Positions 18,598 to 26,343 of a DNA stretch of 54,206 bases are shown here, piece after piece. This stretch comes from an uncultured bacterium (lineage in GTDB: Bacteria; Verrucomicrobiota; Kiritimatiellia; RFP12; UBA1067), in contig CADCAK010000009.1 in NCBI GenBank assembly GCA_902799385.1, positions 1 through 54,206 of the forward strand, written 5' to 3'. The notes under the pieces are model-generated. The model did no database searches, was not told the DNA's origin, and saw only the letters and a list, made by a program, of their open reading frames with translations. Both the position numbers and the translations under genes were made by a program. Each line of letters starts with the position of its first letter. Within the stretch, counting starts at the first letter, position 1.

Positions 18598-19864
18598 AGC
18601 GGGCTTCAGCCGGAGATTCCGCCTTTCGGCGACGCTGCCCTTGGGGGCGGGCGTAGCCGTCCCCGAAGGGGCGCCGCGAAGCGGCGAGGCGGAGCCCCAC
18701 AAGGGCAGGCAATTTCAAAGAGCGGTCGGCGGCTATGCGGCGTCGCGCATGTGCCGGAGGATTAGTCCCGCAAACGCCTCCCTGGGCGTGCGCCAATTGA
18801 GGCACCGAAGCGGGCGGTCGTTGAGCATGTAGTCGATCCGGCGCATCTCCTCCTCGGTGATGTCGTCGAACGACCTCCCCTTGGGCAGGACTTTCCGGAC
18901 GACACCGTTGCGGTTCTCGTTCGTCCCCCTTTCTCATGAGTGGTACGGCTTGGCGAAGTACACTTCGATGCCGAGCGCCTGCTTGATCTGCTCGAACTTC
19001 GCAAAATCCTTGCCGTTGTCGAATGTCAAGGACTTCAGGAACCCCTTCGGCAGCGACGCGAGAAGCCCGATCACTGCGCTCGCAACCGCATCCGCCTCCT
19101 TCGTCGCGGCATATGCGAAGAACACGAATCGCGTCATGCGCTCGGCGAGCGTGACGAGATTGCCCGTTCCCTTCAGTCCGTTGATGAGGTCTCCCTCCCA
19201 GTTGCCCACGCGGGCGCGGTTCTCGACCGTCTTGGGCCGCTCGTCGATGTCCACGCGGCCCGGGATCTTGCCCCGCCCCACGTTGCGGTACTTCTTCGCG
19301 TTCCTATCCCGCGTCCTGCGCTTCTTCTGGCGCTTCGGAAGCGGAGGAAGGACTTCGTGCGACTTCCCAGCCATGACGAGCTTCTGACGCCTGTAGTACT
19401 CCTTGTAGAGCGTTTCGGCGCACACCATCGCAATGCCGTCGCGCCTGCAGCGACCGTGGATCTGCTCGAACGTCCAGCCCTTCGCCAGACGATCCTTCGC
19501 CAGCGCCCACATCTCCGCCGTGAACCTGCGCCTCTTCGCGGCCTTCACGGCGACGCGGTGGTTTGCCTTGCCCTGCGCCTTCTTGTGCCGGTAGCCTTTC
19601 TTGCTGACATTGCGCTTCAGCTCCCGCCAGACCGTCGTGGAGTGGCATCCAACCCTCTCCGCTATGTGCTTTTTTGAACATCCCTCTTTACGCAGCACCT
19701 CGATTATGATACGCTTCTCATCCGTCAGGCGGTGGTACTTCGGAGCCCCGGGTGGGGTCTTTCGTCGTTCCTTTGTGGCCATTGATGCCTCCTTGCGTTT
19801 TTTTGCTTTGCAAGAAAGCATACAGCCAACGCCTGATTTTTTCAACCCCCAGCTGAAGCCCGCT
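18598..19864 (-). mobile_element. IS30-family insertion sequence
   Basis: A transposase gene is flanked by imperfect terminal inverted repeats. The left end starts AGCGGGCTTCAGCCGGAG at 18598 and the right end reads inward AGCGGGCTTCAGCTGGGG from 19864. The length of about 1.27 kb fits the family. No clear target duplication was seen. A GC-rich hairpin-forming stretch lies between the transposase stop and the left end. Confidence 0.75.
18733..19782 (-). pseudogene. IS30-family transposase with in-frame TGA
   Basis: The protein starts MATKERRKTPPGAPKYHRLT behind AAGGAGGCATCA. It has an N-terminal helix-turn-helix (KKHIAERVGCHSTTVWRELKRN) and a DDE core (NWEGDLINGL, LTFDNGKDFAKF, and the E in ERGTNENRNGVVRK). 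A TGA at 18934-18936 interrupts the frame after PYHS, where relatives have tryptophan. The same frame then continues to its natural end (RHMRDAA) at 18733. The DDE glutamate lies beyond the stop, so the element is probably inactive unless TGA is read through. Confidence 0.85.
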
Positions 19865-19941
19865 CAACAGGCCAACCGCTCAAGGCAGAACCTCCCGGTA
19901 TTGCACTGGAAACTCGCGCGCGCGACATCTTTTCCACTCGC

Positions 19942-20310
19942 CTAGCCCCTCTCATACTCTTTCTCGATCCAAGCCATTAGGAAATCAACGATGCGCGACT
20001 GGCGGGAGGGCGGGATGGGCGTTCCCTTAGGAACTTTCCACCACTTCTCCATGCAACCGCGGCAACAGCAGGCGCAGGCGTGTTGGGCGAGGAAGACGGG
20101 GTGGCCTCGCATCGGCGTTTGCCTGCCGTCGTTTGGCGGTGTCGCAAGCGCGAGACGAGTGCGGATGAAATCCTCGCAATGGCGGCGGATCGTCTCCATG
20201 CCCTTCTCGGCGATGTATTGCCGGTCGTCGGCAGAGAGATGAAAGCGCGAGCGGAACTTCGACTTTGCGAGCCGCCTAAATGCATTCTCCATTCCCGCCT
20301 GAGTCTGCAT
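19942..20310 (-). CDS. DUF4186 family protein
   Basis: A 122-residue protein (116 if the second ATG at 20292 is used, which fits relatives better). It shows the conserved core KGMETIRRHCEDFIRTRLA, NDGRQTPMRGHPVFLAQHA and the cysteine-rich CACCCRGCMEKWWKVP. Family function is unknown; the cysteines and histidines suggest metal binding. It lies 23 bases behind the UPF0158 gene on the same strand and is probably co-transcribed with it. Its end is close to the IS30 right end. Confidence 0.82.
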   Translation of the reverse strand: MQTQAGMENAFRRLAKSKFRSRFHLSADDRQYIAEKGMETIRRHCEDFIRTRLALATPPNDGRQTPMRGHPVFLAQHACACCCRGCMEKWWKVPKGTPIPPSRQSRIVDFLMAWIEKEYERG

Positions 20311-20333
20311 GCGCTTTTCTTGCTACCTTCCCA

Positions 20334-20819
20334 TCATTCCAACCCTTCGCAAAGGTACGTATGAACATTCTTCTTGTTCGTGCAGATAATTCTACCATCC
20401 ATGAAGTCGATGCCGTAGTATTCCAGCGATTCTTCGGCGTACCGAAAGAGTGCGTCAGCTCGCCATGCATACCACTCCTCGGCTATTCCAAGGTTATTGA
20501 CCGCGTCTTTAAACCTCCTGAATGGATGCTTCTTCGACAACACATCACAGAGCCGTTGCGACTGCCCGTCCGGACGAGACAGCGCGAACCTCTCCATGAT
20601 GGAATAGCTTTCGTGCGAGTTCAACGGCTCAATGGAAACCACTTCGTGTCCATGCAGCCAGTCGTTTACATCTGGGTCGCTATAGGCCGAATCCATCACG
20701 GTGGCAACTATCTGGTCGGTCAAGTCAACCACGGGATAACTCTGATCGAAGCAGCTATCAAATTCGTCTGCCAGGTCCTTTATCAACTGCTCCTTGGATG
20801 TGATCTTTTTACCGAACAT
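20334..20819 (-). CDS. UPF0158 family protein
   Basis: A 161-residue acidic protein with the UPF0158 core HPFRRFKDAVNNLGIAEEWYAWRADALFRYAEESLEYYGI. Function is unknown. The start is the ATG at 20817-20819 behind GAGGAGAATATCC. The promoter at 20865-20873 is 46 bases upstream. It is probably transcribed with the DUF4186 gene. Confidence 0.75.
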   Translation of the reverse strand: MFGKKITSKEQLIKDLADEFDSCFDQSYPVVDLTDQIVATVMDSAYSDPDVNDWLHGHEVVSIEPLNSHESYSIMERFALSRPDGQSQRLCDVLSKKHPFRRFKDAVNNLGIAEEWYAWRADALFRYAEESLEYYGIDFMDGRIICTNKKNVHTYLCEGLE

Positions 20820-20864
20820 GGATATTCTCCTCTATGAGTCTCTGGCGCTCAAGTTCACAGTCAT

Positions 20865-20873
20865 ATTATACCA
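20865..20873 (-). promoter_or_regulatory. extended -10 promoter of the UPF0158-DUF4186 pair
   Basis: TGGTATAAT on the minus strand within GCGAAAGAAATGGTATAAT, a context shared with 11126-11134 and 27789-27797. Confidence 0.6.
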
Positions 20874-21033
20874 TTTCTTTCGCTTCCCGAACCGTCAGGC
20901 CAATGCCCAAAGATGCAATGACCAAAATCCAGGCGGACATCGTTCCATGCTCCAATGCAAATATGGTCGCGCGGAATGAATATAGCCAAACGGCAACAGC
21001 CAACTCTAGCACATCCACTCGTAGCAATTCCAT
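20866..21033 (-). CDS. possible 55-residue membrane peptide
   Basis: The frame starts MELLRVDVLELAVAVWLYSF and ends REAKEMV. One or two hydrophobic stretches (about residues 9-28 and 33-48) suggest a membrane peptide. It follows the third gene of the channel operon by 14 bases. Its last codons contain the promoter of the next gene. There is no strong ribosome binding site, so it may be chance. Confidence 0.3.
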   Translation of the reverse strand: MELLRVDVLELAVAVWLYSFRATIFALEHGTMSAWILVIASLGIGLTVREAKEMV

Positions 21034-21047
21034 ATTATCTATCAAGT

Positions 21048-22079
21048 CTAGCGACGTTCTCGCAGTGTTATCAAGCAGTCTATCACACCTTCATAGATTG
21101 CCTGAGTCTCCTCGGCATCAATTATTCCATCCACAAGCGAATCATCAATTATCTTCAACATCTGGGCGAAGTCTTCTGGAGCCTGTTTATTTGCAAGAAG
21201 CCAAGCCTTTAGCTGCCGCACTTCCTGCGCCTCAATTTTCTTGTCTTCAAGAATGTCATTAACAAGGTTCTGAAGCTCCTGAATTGCCAAAGCTTTTGCA
21301 CTGCGAGTCCGATGGACGACACCTTCCATTCTTTCTTCCTTGGCTTTTCTTAGTTTCTCTTCTTCGGCAAGCCTCTTGTCGTAAAGTCTGTCCGCCGCCT
21401 TCTGTGCACGCTGCGCCTCTCGCTCCTGCCGACGACGCTCCTGCTCTTGTTGACGAGCCAGTTTTTCCTGTGCACGCTTTCTCTCTCGCTCAATTCTCAT
21501 CTGCTCTCTATGTTTTTTGGAGCCAGATAAAAACTCCAACGGGGAGATATCAACTTTCTGTCGCTTCGACATAGAACTCAGTTTTGCCAGATGATTTTTG
21601 ATCATCGAAGCGGCAGTTGCCCTTGTCAATCCAACAGGAACGATTCCATTATTGAAGCGTCGAACAAAAGCCAACTGCCCTTCAGTTGGCGCATCCGGCT
21701 GGAGAATCGGCCTGTCTCTTGTATATAGTTTCTGCTTTCTTGGAACCGCCCACAGCCACAACACAAACATCCCTGTTGCAAATACGCCCAATGCAATGGC
21801 ATCGGAAGACTCAAATGTCGGCAGGATATCAAACCAAATGCGGTCTCCGACTTTCTCCATTGCTTCCACATAGTATGCCTTTACAAGAGGCTGGGCTCGC
21901 AACATTTTAGGAAGTTTATGATATTCCGCAACTACCTGTTCAGGCATCCCATTCCGCGCAGAGTACACTAAGTGGTGATAATGCGCTTGTGCCCTGCGCG
22001 ACGGAACGAACGACGTTCCAAGCACTAGGGCAAGACAAAGCGCCATCAATGCAAGAACAGCTTTTATGACAGGCGTCAT
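21048..22079 (-). CDS. membrane-anchored coiled-coil protein of the channel operon
   Basis: A 343-residue protein of no recognised family. Transmembrane segments are predicted at about residues 4-24 and 92-113. A long basic coiled coil follows (about 190-270, rich in R, E, Q and K). The C-terminal helical region has two repeats with acidic turns, LEDKKIEAQEVRQLKAWL and LVDGIIDAEETQAIYEGV, reminiscent of TerB-like or EF-hand-like helices. Its ATG overlaps the stop of the DUF4041/GIY-YIG gene (ATGA), so the two are translationally coupled. It is the third gene of the operon and may be the partner or effector of the nuclease-like protein; that is inference. Confidence 0.72.
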   Translation of the reverse strand: MTPVIKAVLALMALCLALVLGTSFVPSRRAQAHYHHLVYSARNGMPEQVVAEYHKLPKMLRAQPLVKAYYVEAMEKVGDRIWFDILPTFESSDAIALGVFATGMFVLWLWAVPRKQKLYTRDRPILQPDAPTEGQLAFVRRFNNGIVPVGLTRATAASMIKNHLAKLSSMSKRQKVDISPLEFLSGSKKHREQMRIERERKRAQEKLARQQEQERRRQEREAQRAQKAADRLYDKRLAEEEKLRKAKEERMEGVVHRTRSAKALAIQELQNLVNDILEDKKIEAQEVRQLKAWLLANKQAPEDFAQMLKIIDDSLVDGIIDAEETQAIYEGVIDCLITLRERR

Positions 22080-23863
22080 TCGTCAGCCTCGCCTTCTGAT
22101 TCCGAGGTCGGTCCCTGCACGACATCGCCAATCTCGATTCCACTTAATGACGCCCGATACTCTTCGGCAGCCATCGTACGGTCAAATGACGCTGTTGGAT
22201 CAATCTCCTGCACCAACCGCTCTATGTCATCAAGTGAAACTCTGAAAAATTCCTTGCGAGAATTGCTCTTGTTTACACGGCACGAGGCAAGACGCTCATG
22301 TAGTTTAGCCTCAAGTCCAACGGCATCCTCAGAGAAGATAAAACTGTGAATATCAAACGCAAAAGGAACGCTTGCATCACCCAGTTCATCCACACGATCC
22401 TTTGGTTCGAGTCGCCGCGTCATTCCCACCTTGAATACATCAGGACCAAAGGAACCAAGGTTACTGATGACATACACCGTCCCCGCCTTACCATTCTGAA
22501 GTTTAGCGATCTCCTCGCGCTTCACTGCAACTTCACTGAGATTGGATTCTACTTTGAGCATCTGCGCATTTGTGTTTTCAAGCGCTGCTTTTGTTTCCGC
22601 GGACACCTCACCAGTCGCAGCCATTTCCTCGGCTGCTTTTGCAGTATCTTCCTCCAACTTAACCCGCAAGCGTTCCTGTTCTGCGGCATATTTAGCCTCT
22701 TCCTCAGCAATCCGCTTGCGTTCCTCCTCATTGCGCAATCGCTCCTCGCGATCTTCCCTCATCTTCTCCCGAAGCGCCATCTGCTCTTGCTTCTGCTTCT
22801 CTTTCCTTGTATACCACGCATATTCTACCTTAACAGCATCAATAAAGAGTTTCTCAAGTTCCCCAAGGAAAGCAAGGACCGTTGGCATAATGGTTTTGTT
22901 CCCATCTTCGTACATCTGCTGTACTCGGAGCATAAGCTTGCCAACCTTGCTTATCGCCTCGTCCTGAGCCTTGTACCGAAGCTCCTCTAGTATAACGCGC
23001 AACTCGAGCTTCAAATAAATAACGGTTATAGTGTAAAGCGACTTCAGCGCCTTTGCCTGATATCTAAGTGAAAACTCCTCGCAAAGTGAATCGATCCGCT
23101 TAGAAATCTGCTTCGCCTCTTTACGCAGATCAGGGATAGAGAGAGCCTTAATGTCAATCTCACCTATGGGATCAAGGGATTCCTGGTCAGCAAGCGCGGC
23201 CTCGGCGTTTAGCACCTCAATCGGCTTGTCTTCTACGTGCATCCAATTACCGATGCAGTACTCCACGGCCTCAAAGTTCTTCTTAGTGCGTTCAAACTTA
23301 TCAAGCAATGATTTGTACTTCTTCTGGGCTTCGTCAAACTTCTGTACAAACTCAATCGCTCCATTGCGGCGAGACGCAAGGTCGTCAATTTCCCGCTGCA
23401 ATTTCATTTCAAGAGCGGTCTTTTCCTGAAGAACCTGTTCTTGCTGAGCGTTTCGCTCGGCAAGTTCGCGTTCGTATTCTGCGCACTGCCGTTCCATCTC
23501 CTGTTCGAACTCTATTCTCTTCGCTTCAACCTGCTTGTCGAAATCTGCGCTTTCAAGCTCGATGCGTTGCCGATTCTCGACAAGCTCGGCATACCCATTG
23601 TCTTTAAAGAATTTATCCAGCTCTTCCGAATGCGCCAACGCCGCATCACGCTCCTCTTTAGCCTTCGAAATCTCATCCTCAACCCGTTTTACTTCCGCCT
23701 TGAGCCGTTGATCCTCAGCATCGACGCTTCGCAACGCCCAATACACAGCCCCAACGCCAAGCAATGCTCCGATTATTGCCGCTGGAAGCAGCGACGGCAA
23801 TATCGCCGGACAAAAGGCCAGCACAACAGCAATACCGGCAAGGATAAAATGTTTTTGTTTCAT
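22076..23863 (-). CDS. membrane-anchored DUF4041 / GIY-YIG (T5orf172) protein
   Basis: A 595-residue protein with four parts. (1) Two N-terminal hydrophobic segments at about residues 5-45. (2) A long coiled coil to about residue 190. (3) A DUF4041-type helical domain, with KSLYTITVIYLKLELRVILEELRYKAQDEAISKV. (4) A C-terminal GIY-YIG domain of the T5orf172/Mug113 type with GTVYVISNL, DVFKVGMTRRLEPKDRVDEL and a glutamate in GLEAKLHERL. GIY-YIG domains are nucleases. DUF4041 fused to T5orf172 is mostly seen in phage or defence settings. The membrane anchor is unusual. The start overlaps the K+ channel stop (ATGA) and the stop overlaps the next gene. Confidence 0.85.
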   Translation of the reverse strand: MKQKHFILAGIAVVLAFCPAILPSLLPAAIIGALLGVGAVYWALRSVDAEDQRLKAEVKRVEDEISKAKEERDAALAHSEELDKFFKDNGYAELVENRQRIELESADFDKQVEAKRIEFEQEMERQCAEYERELAERNAQQEQVLQEKTALEMKLQREIDDLASRRNGAIEFVQKFDEAQKKYKSLLDKFERTKKNFEAVEYCIGNWMHVEDKPIEVLNAEAALADQESLDPIGEIDIKALSIPDLRKEAKQISKRIDSLCEEFSLRYQAKALKSLYTITVIYLKLELRVILEELRYKAQDEAISKVGKLMLRVQQMYEDGNKTIMPTVLAFLGELEKLFIDAVKVEYAWYTRKEKQKQEQMALREKMREDREERLRNEEERKRIAEEEAKYAAEQERLRVKLEEDTAKAAEEMAATGEVSAETKAALENTNAQMLKVESNLSEVAVKREEIAKLQNGKAGTVYVISNLGSFGPDVFKVGMTRRLEPKDRVDELGDASVPFAFDIHSFIFSEDAVGLEAKLHERLASCRVNKSNSRKEFFRVSLDDIERLVQEIDPTASFDRTMAAEEYRASLSGIEIGDVVQGPTSESEGEADE

Positions 23864-24741
23864 CGTGGCGTCCTCCGCTCATTCTGCAGTTGTGTCAACT
23901 TTTCTGAAATGTCTTTTAGCAATTCACCATAATCGCGAGGCATGCAATCACGTCGCCGCTCCTTGGACTCCTTTTCAGGGCACGCACATTCATCCCTTCC
24001 TTGCGATATTGATTCCATAAGACCTGATGAAATAATTCCTGTTGGAATGGCAACAGCCGCCAATCCAGAAAACGCAATGAATGCACCAAGAAGCCTGCCT
24101 AACGCAGTAACTGGATATATATCTCCATATCCAACAGTTGTGAGAGTTGCTACAGCCCACCACAATCCAGAAAACGCATTCCTAAACGCTTCGGGCTGTG
24201 CCTCATGTTCGGCTGAATACATTAAAAGCGACGATATCAGCATTAGTATTGACACAAAGAACATCGAGCCGAGCAATTCACGCCTCTTCCCGACAATCAC
24301 ATCACCAAGCGATTTAATAGCATCAAAATACCGATTCAATTTAAATATGCGCAGAAGCCGCACAAGCCGTAACGCCCTCAACCCCAGCATCGTTCCAGGC
24401 AAAAGCATCGGCAACCAAAATGGAAGTATGGCAATCAAATCTACAATTGCCATAGGAGATAACACATACTTAATTCGTGCCTTTATCTTTCCGCTTTGTG
24501 GATAAAGGAAATCAGCCGTTAGTATGCGTAGAACATACTCAACCGTGAAGACGATTGACGCCACCCCCTCTATAAACAACAACACTTCAAAAACACTTTG
24601 TGGTAAATCAAATGTTGCAATAAAAACGATGATTACACTCGCCAAAATCAGACCAGTAATCATCCAGTCAAAAATGCGGCTAAGCAATGATGTCCCGTCA
24701 TCCGGCTGAATGATATCAAATACTCTACTGCGAATACTCAT
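23860..24741 (-). CDS. voltage-gated potassium channel (Kv/Kch type)
   Basis: A 293-residue six-helix channel. S1 to S3 lie at about residues 22-45, 54-78 and 100-120. S4 carries regularly spaced arginines (LRALRLVRLLRIFKLNRYF). S5, the pore with selectivity filter TTVGYGD, and S6 follow. The C-terminus is short and cysteine/charge-rich with no RCK domain. The start is the ATG at 24739-24741 behind GGACAGGAGAGACAAC. As the first large gene of a coupled operon with a nuclease-like and a coiled-coil membrane protein, it may serve as a membrane-depolarising or sensing component. Codon use looks more AT-rich than in the flanking housekeeping genes. Confidence 0.93.
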   Translation of the reverse strand: MSIRSRVFDIIQPDDGTSLLSRIFDWMITGLILASVIIVFIATFDLPQSVFEVLLFIEGVASIVFTVEYVLRILTADFLYPQSGKIKARIKYVLSPMAIVDLIAILPFWLPMLLPGTMLGLRALRLVRLLRIFKLNRYFDAIKSLGDVIVGKRRELLGSMFFVSILMLISSLLMYSAEHEAQPEAFRNAFSGLWWAVATLTTVGYGDIYPVTALGRLLGAFIAFSGLAAVAIPTGIISSGLMESISQGRDECACPEKESKERRRDCMPRDYGELLKDISEKLTQLQNERRTPR

Positions 24742-24764
24742 GTTGTCTCTCCTGTCCCTTATTA

Positions 24765-24893
24765 TCACAGCCCTTCTCGCTCCCACTTGCGCATCATTGT
24801 GATTACAACGGCGAATGCGAATCCGACTGCCTGCCGCCAAGCATCACCAAGCGGCAGGGTAGTTTCAGCACTCTCAACTACTCGTGTCATCAT
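24765..24893 (-). CDS. possible 42-residue leaderless peptide upstream of the channel
   Basis: The frame starts MMTRVVESAETTLPLGDAWR and ends RKWEREGL, with a short hydrophobic segment (AVGFAFAVVITMM). Its ATG is six bases from the -10 box at 24900-24905, the spacing of a leaderless start, and 23 bases separate its stop from the channel start. It overlaps the end of kinase remnant D (ATGA). Could be a leader or a small membrane partner of the channel. Confidence 0.45.
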   Translation of the reverse strand: MMTRVVESAETTLPLGDAWRQAVGFAFAVVITMMRKWEREGL

Positions 24894-25033
24894 GTCCGTA
24901 TTATACCATTTTCAAGCACAGCAGTTAATTGTCGCCGCCAATGCTGCCGAAGGATGCGATCGCGGCCGGCAAGAATCATGTCCTCGCCACCACCGTCAAT
25001 CGTCCTGTCGTCGTTGATGGCGTTGTAGATCAT
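24890..25033 (-). pseudogene. decayed 5' fragment of a Ser/Thr kinase gene (copy D)
   Basis: The 47-codon frame begins MIYNAINDDRTIDGGGEDM and continues ILAGRDRILRQHW, matching the kinase N-terminus up to the glycine-rich loop, where it decays. Its ATG overlaps the DUF1016 stop (AAATGATC). Its last codons contain the promoter of the channel operon. Confidence 0.7.
24900..24908 (-). promoter_or_regulatory. extended -10 promoter of the channel/DUF4041 operon
   Basis: TGGTATAAT on the minus strand. It lies six bases before the 42-residue frame and about 160 bases before the channel start. Confidence 0.6.
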
Positions 25034-26145
25034 TTTGCGGTTCCCTTTCGAGTCTCGGACTCGATTGCGATGGCCAGTTCGCGACGAAGTTGTTCCTTGT
25101 CCGGCAAGTACAGTTGATAGCGGCTCACGAAGATGCGGTTTGTGATTCCTTCGGTCGCGAATTGCACGACAAGGTCGTCCTTCTTAGCGCCAAGCACGAT
25201 ACCGATTGGCGCCGCATCGGACGGAGTACCCTCTTCCGACTTGAAATAGTTCAAGTACATGTTCATCTGCCCTACGTCGCCATACTCCACCATGTCGCGC
25301 TTTAGGTCGATCAGCACGAAGCATTTGAGGAAATAGTTGTAGAAGACAAGGTCGACATGGCATGGCTTGGAAGTGTTCAGCGGAATGCGGTATTCGCTCG
25401 CGACGAATGCGAATCCCTTGCCGAGCTCCAACATAAAGTTCTTCATGTGCTCGACGAGCGCAGCATGAAGCGTTTTCTCCTTGAAGCGAATCTGCGGCTT
25501 GATGCCCGAGAACTCCAGTACGTAACGGTCGCGCAGAATGTCTTCAGGCTTCTGAACCTCATTGCCTTTGTGCGCGAGCGCAAGAACGCCTTTCTTGTCC
25601 TTCGACAGCGCAAGCCGCTCGAAAAGCGACGACTTCATCTGGCGCCGCAGTTCGCGGACATTCCAGTTCGACCGGGCGCATTCAGCACAGTAAAAGCCGA
25701 TCTCCAGTTCATCGGAGCATTTCAGTATCTCAAGGTAGTGGCTCCAGCTCAATTTGCATGACAGCGTCGTGCAAATTGGGAAACACCGATACAACTTGCG
25801 CATGTATTGGAGATTGTTGCGGTTGAAGCCCTTTCCATGCGCCAGCGTCAAGTCTCTCGCCAATTTTGTCAACAGCGCGCTACCGTATTTCGCTCGGTCC
25901 GCGCCATGCTGTTCATATTCCACAATGTACCGCCCCGTATTCCAATACGTTTCGACAAGCGTTGTGTTGGCCGTCGTCGCAATTTTTTCACGAGCTCGTT
26001 CCAGCAGCGAACCTATTGCACCAACCAAATCCGAATATGTAGCGCCCTCCACTACCTCTGGAATGAGCGCTTTGACATTCTGCTTTGTCTCCGCACTGCG
26101 GAGACTTTTCCTCTTCCCAGCTCTAACTTTTGCTTTCATTCTCAT
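25030..26145 (-). CDS. DUF1016 (YhcG-type) PD-(D/E)xK nuclease, intact
   Basis: A 371-residue protein. The N-terminal DUF1016_N domain (about residues 35-180) has TTLVETYWNTGRYIVEYEQHG and GFNRNNLQYMRKLYRCFP. The C-terminal nuclease domain (about 195-350) has the PD-(D/E)xK-like elements ELGKGFAFVASEYRIPLNTSKPCHVDLVFYN and FVLIDLKRD. Such proteins cut DNA and are found in defence islands and near restriction systems. It is intact, unlike the copy at 9984-11119. The stop overlaps kinase remnant D, and the gene follows kinase remnant C. Confidence 0.88.
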   Translation of the reverse strand: MRMKAKVRAGKRKSLRSAETKQNVKALIPEVVEGATYSDLVGAIGSLLERAREKIATTANTTLVETYWNTGRYIVEYEQHGADRAKYGSALLTKLARDLTLAHGKGFNRNNLQYMRKLYRCFPICTTLSCKLSWSHYLEILKCSDELEIGFYCAECARSNWNVRELRRQMKSSLFERLALSKDKKGVLALAHKGNEVQKPEDILRDRYVLEFSGIKPQIRFKEKTLHAALVEHMKNFMLELGKGFAFVASEYRIPLNTSKPCHVDLVFYNYFLKCFVLIDLKRDMVEYGDVGQMNMYLNYFKSEEGTPSDAAPIGIVLGAKKDDLVVQFATEGITNRIFVSRYQLYLPDKEQLRRELAIAIESETRKGTAK

Positions 26146-26189
26146 CGTGCTTTGAATTACATCTAATTCTCGTTGTCAAGTTGCCAATC

Positions 26190-26318
26190 TTACGCCAACC
26201 ATATCGATCCCATGCCGCCCTGCCCCAGCTGGCGAAGTATGTGATAGCGGCCAGCAAGAATCGTACCCTCGCCGCCGCCTGCAATCGTCTTGTCGTCGTT
26301 GATGGTGTTGTCAATCAT
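26190..26318 (-). pseudogene. best preserved 5' fragment of a Ser/Thr kinase gene (copy C)
   Basis: A 42-residue frame: MIDNTINDDKTIAGGGEGTI, then LAGRYHILRQLGQGGMGSIW and LA before a TAA. The segment GRYHILRQLGQGGMGSIWLA is the glycine-rich ATP loop of bacterial Hanks-type kinases. The next codons after the stop (DWQLDN) still look like kinase sequence, then homology ends. An AAGGAG site precedes the ATG, which lies 25 bases after the stop of the AlbA_2 gene. It cannot encode an active kinase. Confidence 0.85.
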
Positions 26319-26343
26319 GGCAATACTCCTTTGCAAAACATCG

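Noticed and set aside
18934..18936. TGA recoded as tryptophan
   Set aside because: TGA ends many intact genes here, often in ATGA overlaps with the next gene. Only the transposase and a kinase pseudogene have TGA at a tryptophan position, so mutation is the simpler explanation.
26123..26314. 63-residue frame in the DUF1016/AlbA_2 gap
   Set aside because: It is a shifted frame over the kinase remnant; the kinase-like translation in the other frame explains the sequence better.
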